Source: Fragum whitleyi (lineage: Eukaryota; Mollusca; Bivalvia; Cardiida; Cardiidae). Taken from it: a stretch of 64,000 nt of DNA. Below the pieces are notes generated by a model. The model saw only the letters and a program-made list of their open reading frames with translations. It made no database searches and was not told where the DNA came from. The position numbers and the translations under genes are program-made. The stretch lies in NCBI GenBank assembly GCA_948146395.1, contig OX411544.1, positions 60,473,856 through 60,537,855 of the forward strand, read 5' to 3'. Below are positions 9,701-21,700 of this stretch, one piece after another. Each line of letters opens with the position of its first letter. Position 1 is the first letter of the stretch.

Positions 9701-12700
9701 TCGACTTTTGAACAGGTCTTTGTGAAGTGGTAGAACTCGTTTTTGAACTATCATTTCTATAAGATGTATTAAAGTTCTGGTTTGTATGTGACACACTTGT
9801 TGCACTAGTATTGCTGTATAATTTACTTGTATTCATTTGACCTTGACCACTGCCAGACAAAGATCTTTGTCTGCCTGATATCGGAACATTGTTTGGAATG
9901 TTTTGTCCAGAGAAACTATTGTATTTCTTAAATGACCCAGACCTATTCAAACTTTGATTATTTAGGGTGCTACTTGAGGTACTCATTGTAGTACATGATG
10001 TAAATGCACTAGATTGTCCACTTTGTATGGTGTTATTTCTGGGTTGTGATATATTGTCTAATTGTCCTCTAGTTGAACAGATGACATTTTTGTTCAGATC
10101 AGTAGCTGACTTTGACACATTCCTAGTTACATTAGCACAACCTGAAACACCAGCTGAGTGACTAGATCTTATTCCACTAATAGGTGGCTTAGAACTAAGA
10201 TTCTGATTTTTTTTATCAGATTTAGTACAAGACTGCTGATTAATATTGCTTGATTTGGATGTTATAGCTGTATAAATTGCAGGTTTAATGATCGATATAT
10301 TTGTCTTTGTCACTTCACCTTCATTACCAATAGAAAATGAATATTTTGTTGCTTTACTTTTTGGAAGACCTCTATCACTTAATTTCCTTTTTCCGATGAA
10401 TGGTGAACTGTGTTTACTGTTACGAGTTTGGGGAACTTGGGTAGCGTGTACAATAAATGAATCATCTCCAAATAATTCATCATCGCTCCAAGTTGTGTCT
10501 GCAAGATCATCACATATTTCAGTTGGCTTTTTCAAATTATATTTTTCAGTTTCTAGATTCTTGTTATCTGCCTTAGATAGACCTGTTATTTCAGGTTTAT
10601 TAGTAACAGCACTATCATGTTTAAAGCTTTCGAATAAGTCATTTGATGTGTTGTGTGTTATCACTGATTCCGATTCCTCCGAAGACTCTGCAAGTTCAGC
10701 AACGTCAGGTAAACACAACTCGCTCTCCGCATTACGACCTTCTGTTTCCTTATCCACATCTGAAAGTCAGACAAACACTTAAAATATAATCAATTTATCT
10801 TCAGGTATGCATGTAGTTCCATATGGGTCCAAATTAACCCCCTTCCACCATGTAGAGCAATTATATAAATGTTATTGGTCTAAATGGATGTAGGGGGATA
10901 AATTCCAACCCCTATGACTGTGTGGATTATCAAAAATATTTTCCAGTTGTAAATTTTTTTTCCAATATCTGCCATATAAATGAAGTTCTTTTCTTATTTT
11001 TTTGCTTGCAATTCACAGATAAATCACTCTCAGAGCTAATTAGTAAAAAGATATTTTTTGAATACTTCTGAGATGCAAAATATGAGTTCACTTCACACAA
11101 GATTTGCAAATTGCAATGGAAATAGCAGCCAAACATTTCTAAAATAACAGTCCTTTCCCTTTTAAAAGGCGCTCCGAAAAAGTTCGCGGTGATAGAAGTT
11201 CACAACAACTTGAACTGTAAACAGTCATGTACTTTGATTTCTAAAAATAAAACTTCCGGTTTTCGCATGATATAACCCGGTACCTGAACTTCGTGAGTAC
11301 AAATCATCTCACGAGAAAGGAAAGTATCGAAAATAAAAATAAATCTTCCCCTGTTTTGTTCATATCTACTACTTCTTTTGTCGTATATAGCCACAATCAT
11401 TGAATTGTACCGAAAAACCCATGGTATTGTATGTTCACAAATGAGATATATTTTACTTGTCACGATCATTTTACCGGTATTTATTACCCATAGTTTAATA
11501 TATTTGAATGTCGTAAAAATTTGTACTTTCGTTTCGTCTGCACTTCAAGATGAGGTTTCCAGATACAAAACATGGTCTTCAACGATCCCCAGACCTATTG
11601 TAGGGTGAGTGACAGTCAAACCAGGACGAGTTACTTTTTCAAGTCACTTGCCCTGCAGGACGAGTGCCTTTTTCTGAATTCTTTGGACCCTGAACATATG
11701 GAAAAGTTACTTTCTAAAAGTGTGTACTCTTAAGAGTTGTCAGAATTTGGAAAGTTTTGTTTGTTTGAATTAAGTTTTAACCTATCCTCAACAATCCTTC
11801 AATTATATCACAGACGCTGCAGCACCTAACAATTGATTCCAGGTATATCTCACACCAGTACTACCATTACAGCCTTTCCTAGCCTCTAGCTGCTATCACA
11901 CATACACCTACAATCAGCACTTTGTAGGGGAGAAATTGTCAGATAGGACGAATGACACCGTCTGGGATGGAACCTGTGACCCAGTGGTTAAGAGGCTGAT
12001 GCACTACCAACTGCCTACTATGAAGGCAGTTAATTTGTAAATGTCTTTGAAAATTGTAAATTTTTAAGTCACCTACCAGAACAGTTATTTAAGACGGCTG
12101 TTAGTTTATCCAACACTTCATGAGATACCAAGGACACGCCACTGTGTTTTCTCTGTCGTCCATGGCGCTTTCGAAGCCTGAAACAAGATAAGAAGAGTTT
12201 AAAAATAGAGAAAATTTTACAGAAAATAAATGATTATCTAAGCTACAGAAAGAGGGGTTTATTTTGGATCTTAAATTGAAATCAGCGCAACAGATAGAGG
12301 GGGTATTTTGTATTTCAGATTTAAATATTTAAAAAAAACTTTCTCAAATCCTGAGTTTCAGGTTCTCAATGGAATTGTCTTGTCAAGACGATTCCAATGA
12401 GTACCCACAACATAGAGTTTGCTTGGGAAACAAAGATTTCAGACTGACTTTACTCCCTCTTATCTGTTCCTCTGTTGAAATAATTAAATAATAATGATCG
12501 CATAAAACTTATGTTGGTATTATTTCCAAATGAAACCCTTTGTTGTGGGTATTCATTTAAATCATCTCGAAGTTAGAAATAATAAAATTTTTAAATTTGA
12601 AAACCAAGATACCCCCTCTACCTGTAGCCCTGTTCTATTATCAATTTTCAGCCTCCTCTAATGTATGAATTAATCTAGAAAGAAAAAAATTATTCATGTG

Positions 12701-15700
12701 CAGCAAATAAAACTTTTTTTACCTGCCTACTTACCTATTTCTGTAATGTCCTGGGGCTTTCCCAAAGATGTCGCACTGATCCTTTGGCTTATCACGCCAC
12801 AATCCCAATAAGGGTGGTGTGTTTCCACTTCTGCTTGCATCTTCTTGTGGCTGAAAAGGACATTTCATTCTCTTATTTTAAGGGTTAACTCTTGTTATGC
12901 TGAATAAATTTCGGCTAAAAATTTTCATCAAAATCAAAGGTGAAAAAGCACTGAAAGTACCAACTGTAGGCCAATTTTTATTTGAAAAACAAAATCTATT
13001 GACAATTCTGGTTTGAAAGTGAGAAACAGGTGGTGTAGAATAACATCAGCCTGCACATATGTGCAGGCTGATGTTTGTCTACAGCTTCTGCCAAGGCAGG
13101 AATATTCCGAGTTCAGCATGACAAGGCTTAATAATTAATACTCCTTTACTATGCATGTACTATAGAACTTACTTCTAGTTCTTTTGTGGCTAAGATGAAA
13201 GCTGAAATAAAATGATACGAAACCAACAGGAGCATTGCCTACAGGTACCTAGACTCGACTGTTGGGTGCTGGATTGTGTATAAAAAAATGAAAAAGGTGT
13301 AAAACAAGAGATGTTTGTAAGACATTTACGCCCCCAATAAGAGTAGGTCGATAGCATTTTCTTTGTGAATTATCAAAGGATGATTACTCAGAAAATATGA
13401 TGAGTAGAGTTATGGTTCTTGCACACTACACATCTTCTCAATAATACCTACCTACCTATGATGGTTCATGATTCTAGGTTGTATACCTTTTGAGATGTGC
13501 TCCAGACAAACAAGAGGACCATTGGCCCTTAAGCGCTCACCTGAGGCATTTCGTTAACAAAAAAGGCAGTGTCACCACTTATTTGAAATTCGTGACTGGC
13601 TCAAAAAAGTCAAAGATATCAAGAAGACAAACATTTCTATTATATTTCAAAATATTTGAGTCAAATATGTTGCCTCAAATTGCCAAAAATGTGGCCTTTA
13701 GTGTGCACAAAAGGTTTTTCTAGGATTTGACCCCTTTATCCTATTTTTGACCCCACTTGACCTCATTTCAAACTTGACCAAGATTTGATGGAGACAAACA
13801 TTCTGACCAGGTTTCAAGACATTTGGACCAAAAATGTTGCCTCTAGATAGCACACAAAGATTTTCTTAAATTTGACCCCTTGACCCTATTTTTGACCCCA
13901 CTTGATCCAATCTTTAAACTTGTCCAAGATTTGATTGAGACAAACATTCTGACTAAATTTCAAGACATTTAGGATCTATCTGGCCTCCAAAGTGCATACA
14001 AGGTTTTTCTAAGAGTTGACCCCTTGACCCCATATTTGACCCAACTTCACCCAATTTTGAATGTTACCAAGATCTGATGGAGACTAACATTCTGACCAAG
14101 TTTCAAGACATGTGGGTAAACAAGAGGCCAAAGAGGGCCTGTATCGCTCCACTGGCTTAAAAATCTCAAGATTTGAAAGAGAGATAATGAAAATAATGGT
14201 AATAAAAGTGAACAGCATTCAGAAGGAATTCCAACATTTTCTAAGTTGAAACTGACTTATGAAGGAATGAACTTATTTAACTAATATGTAAAATTACAAG
14301 GAAGAAAACTATTTAGATATCACTTTGAAACAAGAGGACCAGAATGGCCCTAAACCACTCACCAGAATTTATTGATCCAGTGGATCTCATCCAATCCAAA
14401 TTTCTTGAACAACTTTAGAATAGGGTCACCCAAGGAATATTCTGGTAAGGTTTCATTGAAATCAGCCTTATGGTTCAGGAGGAGATGCCATTCAAAAATT
14501 TCTGGGTCAAAAGAAAAATAAGCCCCGCCCTGCCACGCCCATATTCAGGGGTTGATCCAAATTTCTTGAACAACTGTAGAAGAGGCTCTCCCAAGGAACA
14601 TCTGGTAAAGTTTCATTGAAATAAGCCCCATGATTCAGTAGAGGATGTAGTTCAAAGATTTTGGGGTCAAAATAAGCCCCCCCCCATGCCACGCCCATAT
14701 TTGGGGGTCAATCCAAATTTATTGAACAACTTTAGAAGAGGGTCACCAAGGGAACATTCTGGTAAAGTTTCATTGAAATTGGCCCAATGGTTCAGGAGGA
14801 GATGTAATTCAGAGATTTTGGGGTCAAAATAAGCCCCCCCCCCCCCTGCCAATATTTGGGAGTCAATCCAAATTTCTTGAACAAATTTAGGAGAGGGTCA
14901 CCCAAGGAACATTCTGGAAAAGTTTCATTGAAATTGGCCCAATGGTTCAGGAGGACATGACGTTCAAAGATTTTGGGGTCAAAATAAGCCCCCCCCTGCC
15001 ACGCCAGTATTTTGGGGTCAATCCAAATTTCTTGAACAATTTTAGAAGAGGGTCACCCAAGGAACATTCTGGTAAAGGTTCTTTGAAATTGGCCCAATGG
15101 TTCAGGAGGAGATGTTGTTCAAAGATTTTGGGGTCAAAATAAGCCCCGCCCCTGCTAAGCCCATATTTGGGGGTCAATCCAAATTTCTTGAACAACTTTA
15201 CAAGAAGCTCACACAAGGAACATTCTGGTAAAGTTTCATCAAAATTGGCCCAATAGTTCAGGAGGAGATGTTGTTCAAAGATTTCGGGGTCAAAATAAGC
15301 CCCGCCCTGCCACGCCCGTATTTTGGGGTCAATCCAAATTTCTTGAACAACTTTAGAAGAGGGTCACCAAGGGAACATTCTGGTAAAGTTTCATTGAAAT
15401 TGGCCCAATGGTTCAGGAGGAGATGTAATTCAGAGATTTTGGGATCAAAATAAGCCCCTCCCTGCTAGGCCCATATTTGGGGGTCAATCCAAATTTCTTG
15501 AACAAATTTAGGAGAGGGTAACCCAAGGAACATTCTTGAAAAGTTTCATTGAAATTGGCCCAATGGTTCAGGAGGACATGACGTTCAAAAATTTTGGGGT
15601 CAAAATAAGCCTGCCCCTGCCACGCCCATATTTGGGGGGTCAATCCAAATTTCTTGAACAACTTTACAAGAAGCTCACACAAGGAACATTCTGGTAAAGT

Positions 15701-18700
15701 TTCATCCAAATTGGCCCAATGGTTCAGGAGGAGATGTTGTTCAAAGATTTCGGGGTCAAAATAAGCCCCCCCCCCCCTGCCAATATTTGGGGGTCAATCC
15801 AAATTTCTTGAACAAATTTAGGAGAGGGTAACCCAAGGAACATTCTGGAAAAGTTTCATTGAAATTAGCCAAATGGTTTAGAAAGAGATGACGTTCAAAG
15901 ATTTTGGGGTCAAAATAAGCCCCGCCCTGCCACGCCCGTATTTGGGGGTCAATCCAAATTTCTTGAACAACTTTAGAAGAGGGTCACCTAAGGAACATTC
16001 TAGTAAAGGTTCTTTGAAATTGGCCCAATGGTTCAGGAGGAGATGTTGTTCAAAGATTTCGGGGTCAAAATAAGCCCCCCCCCCCCTGCAAATATTTGGG
16101 GGTCAATCCAAATTTCTTGAACAAATTTAGGAGAGGGTAACCCAAGGAACATTCTGGAAAAGTTTCATTGAAATTAGCCCAATGGTTCAGGAAGAGATGA
16201 CGTTCAAAGATTTTGGGGTCAAAATAAGCCCCGCCCTGCCACGCCCGTATTTTGGGGTCAATCCAAATTTCTTGAAAAATTTTAGAAGAGGGTCACCCAA
16301 GGAACATTCTGGTAAAGGTTCTTTGAAATTGGCCCAATGGTTCAGGAGGACAAGACGTTCAAAAATTTTGGGGTCAAAATAAGCCCCGCCCTGCAACGCC
16401 CATATTTGGGGGTCGATCCAAATTTCTTGAACAACTTTACAAGAGGGTCACCCAAGGAACATTCTGGTAGAGTTTCATCAAAATTGGCCCAATGGTTCAG
16501 GAGGAGATGTTGTTCAAAGATTTCGGGGTCAAAATAAGCCCCCCCTCCCCCTGCCAATATTTGGGGGTCGATCCAAATTTCTTGAACAACTTTACTAGAG
16601 GGTCACCCAAGGAACATTCTGGTAAAGTTTCATCAAAATTGGCCCAATGGTTCAGGAGGAGATGTTGTTCAAAGATTTCTGGGTCAAAATAAGCCCCGCC
16701 CTGCCACGCCCATATTTGGGGGTCGATCCAAATTTCTTGAACAACTTTACAAGAGGGTCACCCAAGGAACATTCTGGTAAATTTTCATCAAAATTGGCCC
16801 AAAGATTCAGGAGGAGATGTTGTTCAAAGATTTCGGGGTCAAAATAAGCCCCCCCTCCCCCTGCCAATATTTGGGGGTCAATCCAAATTTCTTGAACAAT
16901 TTTAGAAGAGGGTCACCCAAGGAACATTCTGGTAAAGTTTCATTGAAATCGGTCCAATGGTTCAGGAGGAGATGTTGTTCAAAGATTTTGGGGTCAAAAT
17001 TTGGTCAATCCAAATTTCTTGAACAACTTTAGAAGAGGGTCACCCAAGGAACATTCTGGTAAAAGTTTCGTCAAAATCCACCCATTTGTTTAGGAGGAGA
17101 AGATGTTTAAAGAAAAGTTTATGCATGCACGCATGGACGCACGCATGGACGACGGACATTTCGCCATGACAATAGCTCGCTGGCCTTCGGCCAGTGGAGC
17201 TAAAAAAGGGCCTCTAGAGTGCACACAAGATGTCGGACAACCGGACAACGGACACAGCTTGATCACAATAGCTCATCCAGGTGGGCTAAAAACGGTCTTC
17301 TGTCAGAACAATGTGTGCAAAGCAATATACCCCCTATTCTTCAAAGGGGGACATAATAAGTAAGCATACTGAGGAAAACCAGTACTGTAAAAGCCTTAAC
17401 AGTTTAGTATTTTCTCTATGAATAGACCCACGTATATCAGTTAATAAGTAATTCATTTCTCCCCTAATATTTCATGGTAATGCCTTTTTTTTGAAAGGAC
17501 CCTTCCTTTTGACCCTAAAATCATCCTGTGAAGGTTTCAGGTATACCAGATAATATTTATGGACTTGAGTGAAATTTATCGCCTCGAATGAGAGTTATTC
17601 ATTCACAGACAGACCAGGAATGGCACCGTCGGTCAGTAGAGATAAGAAAAGGATAATTTTGTTGGAAACAAATACAGTAAAATCTCGGTAGTTCGTATCC
17701 CAAGGGACCAGGACAATTCATACGAACTAAACATAGTACGAACCAACCAATGTCAAGCGGTCGGTAGTTTTTTGTTGGCTCAGATCCGACATGGTCTTAA
17801 GGAATGCTATATTTGTGACTTGTTTCTAAGGTTCTATGGAATACATTTTAAATCAAGTTCAAACGAGACCCTTTTGTAGAGAGTTAAGACGCAAAAAATC
17901 TCACTTGACTTTTGTTAAGTCCATATTCAAAACTGTAATAAAGAAAATTTATTCAGTTATTAACATGACGATTATTCACTACATCAGAGTGCTTTCCCTT
18001 TTGATCAAATCACTCTGAGTACTCATTCAGTGGACGACAAAATCTTGGCAGTACGATTAATCTGTGTGGAAGACATGTTGACAATCAAGTCTACGAAGAT
18101 TTTCACATTCATTTTAATGCATGATCAGCATGAGAAAGCCAGATGAAATACAATTTAGGTCACTGATTGAAACCTTTATTCGATTAAACTCGCAAAAATT
18201 ACAAAATCAAATAATGCCTGTAAATAATTATGAATAACAATGATTGATAAATACCAATCAACAGGTGTGAAAATCAAGGTAAATGTTAATTGTAACACCT
18301 AGGGCAACTTTTGATCAGACATTTCACACCTACGGATTAAACATATAAATTTGTGTTATAAGCAAACCCTCGGGACTTGATATGGGCTACGAACTACGAA
18401 CCATCGGCGTGTGAATTATTCGTAGCCTTCTTACAAAGATAAAGAAGGAAAAAAATCGGGACCAAAGAATGTATACGAACCAACACACACCTACGAACCA
18501 CCGGCGTACGAACTACTGAGATTTTACTGTATTATATTTAGCAAGGTAAGGGTTAAATGGATTACCTGATCCCCAATTAGCTGTAAAACAAGGTCTTCCA
18601 CACCATCATCTTCTAAACCTACAACTAGAGAACAATCAAAAGATATAAACTTCTTGAAATGTGGCCAGCGACTGAATCTGACCTCTAACAAGTGATTTAA

Positions 18701-21700
18701 ATTGTGGATTTTACATAATATGATTTGTAGGATATTAAAGAGAACAATTTTTTATTGATTGAAATTAAACCAGAAAGCAGCATGGATGCTTAAGAAATAT
18801 TACAAGTATTATCAGAAAAAGGCTGAGCTTATGACATATATTGCTTTGCTCTGATGCATGATAAACAAAAAGCAAATACAGTACAGTTTATTGATGGGCA
18901 ACCTTAATGCCATAACAGTACTACAACTTCGAAAGCTGCAGTCAGCAGGAATCGACACTGACGCCAGTCCCCAGGGCTCTGAGACCTGTGGATTTTAGGG
19001 AGGATTGGTAGATCTTACCATGTTGCAGGTCCTTCAGGCCCGTAGTTAATGGCAGAACAAAGAACTTCTAATCCGTCCAGTTTTCAAAAACCTTTGATTT
19101 CCAATACTTAAATTTGCATTACCAAAGGGGAAACAATGTGGGAAATAAAAAAAGAAATTGGTTTTCAAAAGCAATTTCTTCTTTTCCAAGAATGTTTTCT
19201 TTATACTTAATTTCTTAAATTTCTCAAAATCAAACATGGTTTTCTAACAGGACCTGCTATCACAAGGAGGACCCGTAACATTTAGGGCTAACAGGTCCTT
19301 TAGGCTGATGACTAAAAGTGTTCAGTGTCAAACCCTAGTTAGTCTGTTTAGTTCAATAACTCTCCCACCAATAATATTGCTGGTAAAGAATTTCAGGTTT
19401 ACAAGTAAAGATACCATGTTTTCTGCTTGAAAGATTCCTGACAGCTGCTGGTGAATTACAATCCCATCCAACAACAGTCTGGGAATCAAAATGCTGAGAA
19501 CATAAGAGGTCCTCTCTTGCACTTCCACTTCCAGGGGTTGTGGCCTTTATTTCTCTCTTTCTGCTCAGTTTTGGAGTTCTATTTTTGGTCTCTTTGCCTG
19601 TAAACAAATTCAAAGTCATTTTTTGTATTCAAATCATTTAAAGTTTGAAAAAGCATGACATGATATAAAACTCGAGGCCCTTGAGCGCCTGATTCGCTCC
19701 ACAGGCCTTAGTATCCTGATAATGATTATTAGAGGATGATAAGGCTGTATAAAACAAAGATCATTCCAGTGAAATTTGCTTGAAATCCAAAAATAAAAAT
19801 TTTAACAGAAACAGAATGTTACTGCGCAATATACTGGTACTTTTTCCACAAAATTTTGATTGTAGATCTTTCCGCTTTTCATTAAACAACACTATAAGGG
19901 TGTTACTTCACAATAATTGTTTGTCATCAAAACAAAATTCTAACAAATGATAATAAGAAATAAAATATTAAATCCAATATATTTATTCTACCCAATAGGT
20001 TAGAGTGCAGTCAACTCAGCTCTTTCTTCCCCACTCTGAACCTCTGTAGGCCACTTTACACCACTTGTCCTCTTTATGCAATCATTCAACTAAACTGACC
20101 AATTCTTAGGGGATATCTCAGGCTCCCTTTTTCACATAATGTTTCTACACATTTGGATTCAAAAAAAGCTTATGTTCCTTCTAATCTACAATCTTTACAC
20201 CTATAAAATTTAATGAGTCTAAAAAATAATCATTTAGGTGATACCAAAAGGGTGATCAAATATTCACTTTATAAGTTGAAATGACCTCTGCCAATAAAAA
20301 GCATGCTGTTCATCTAATCAAATATTTTTGCAGCCTGATACAACTTCACAGAAATAAAATTCGCGTGATATTTGGTTGAAATCCATCCGTTTAAACTTAG
20401 AAAAAAGTTTGTTTTACCCTGAATTGGATATTACACCATAAAACATACACTGCCCTCCAAAAGTTTCTTCACACACACTTCTTTTAAGGTAGCAATGGAC
20501 ACATAGCGTCATTTTTTTCCGCCCAATGAATTTTTTTCTTGGTCACATATGTTGTAGATTAACATTGTGTAGTCATTATATCGAAATTTGAAGGTACCTT
20601 TCCGCGCTCGTTTTCATGCTAGAGTTATCTGCCCTTGAGTGGTATAGGCCATTTTTCAGTAAAACGGTTGTATTCGTTTTAGGTCTAGTATAAACCCTGT
20701 ACTAAGTTATAGCTATAAAACATATACATTTTGCTAGACCTTATACATGTACACAATGGCTATTGACAAGAAAATTTCTCTTTGATCAATTGCATTTGCA
20801 CAATTTGCTTCCAAAAGTTAAAAATGCACTAATTTTTGTAATTTTTCTTGGTAAAAAAGCCACAAAAACCTATTTTTTGAATAAACTACCCAATGAATTT
20901 CTCTTATTTTCCGACATGTTTATAATCCATTTTTTTCCTTTATTTGGTAAAAAATTCAGCATACCTTTCCATGCAAATAAGAAAGTTTTTCGTTATTTTT
21001 CAGAGTTCCCCCCTAATCGAATGACGGTTTTAACGCATTTTTATTGTGAAATTCAATGATCCAGTCATTTAATTAATATCAAATGTTGAAAAGAAGCTAG
21101 ATTATGAAGTTTTACCATCGTTATTCTACGTTATTTCCATAAGTAGATTCTTACGAAAACCGGTCTTTTTAAAAAACGCGCAAAAAAAGCCGTAAAATAA
21201 ACGAAAACCCACTTCCGGTTTATTGAGTCGGGAAGCCGCTGTCCATTGCCACCTTAAAGATCTTTAGCTTAAGTAATTTAAAACAAAGTTTAATATCATT
21301 TTTATTAATAAAATGTATACTTTATATCTTTATTGCAATGTATCAATTAAGAAGCAATACCAGAAATGGCAAAATCATGTAAAATCGACAAAATCAGAAT
21401 AGTTCACCATTTTGCCAAATTTTCTATCAAGGGGATCAACTTCTGTCAATATTTAGTGTAGCCTCCATTAGCAGGTAAGACAGCCTGAACATGCATCTAG
21501 GCATGCTATTTACAATTCTCTCACAACGTTCCACTGATAATCAGCATTTTGCCCTTTTGTCTCAATATTTTCTGTTATACATTGTTCTAAAATAGTATCT
21601 TTATCAACAGTCATTTTGTCGTCTAAAGTAGCGTTCAAATGGGAATAATCAGATTTTAAGTAATAACTAGAAAGCCATGAATGGCTTGAGTCGCTCCACA

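Noticed and set aside
14507..17032. Recurring ~60-70-codon open frames on both strands over the 155 bp array
   Set aside because: They repeat with the array unit, break at each unit boundary because the period is not a multiple of 3, and have no family signature. By-product of the tandem repeat.
14385..17095. CRISPR-like array
   Set aside because: Units are ~155 bp with no unique spacers, in a eukaryotic genome next to transposon ends.
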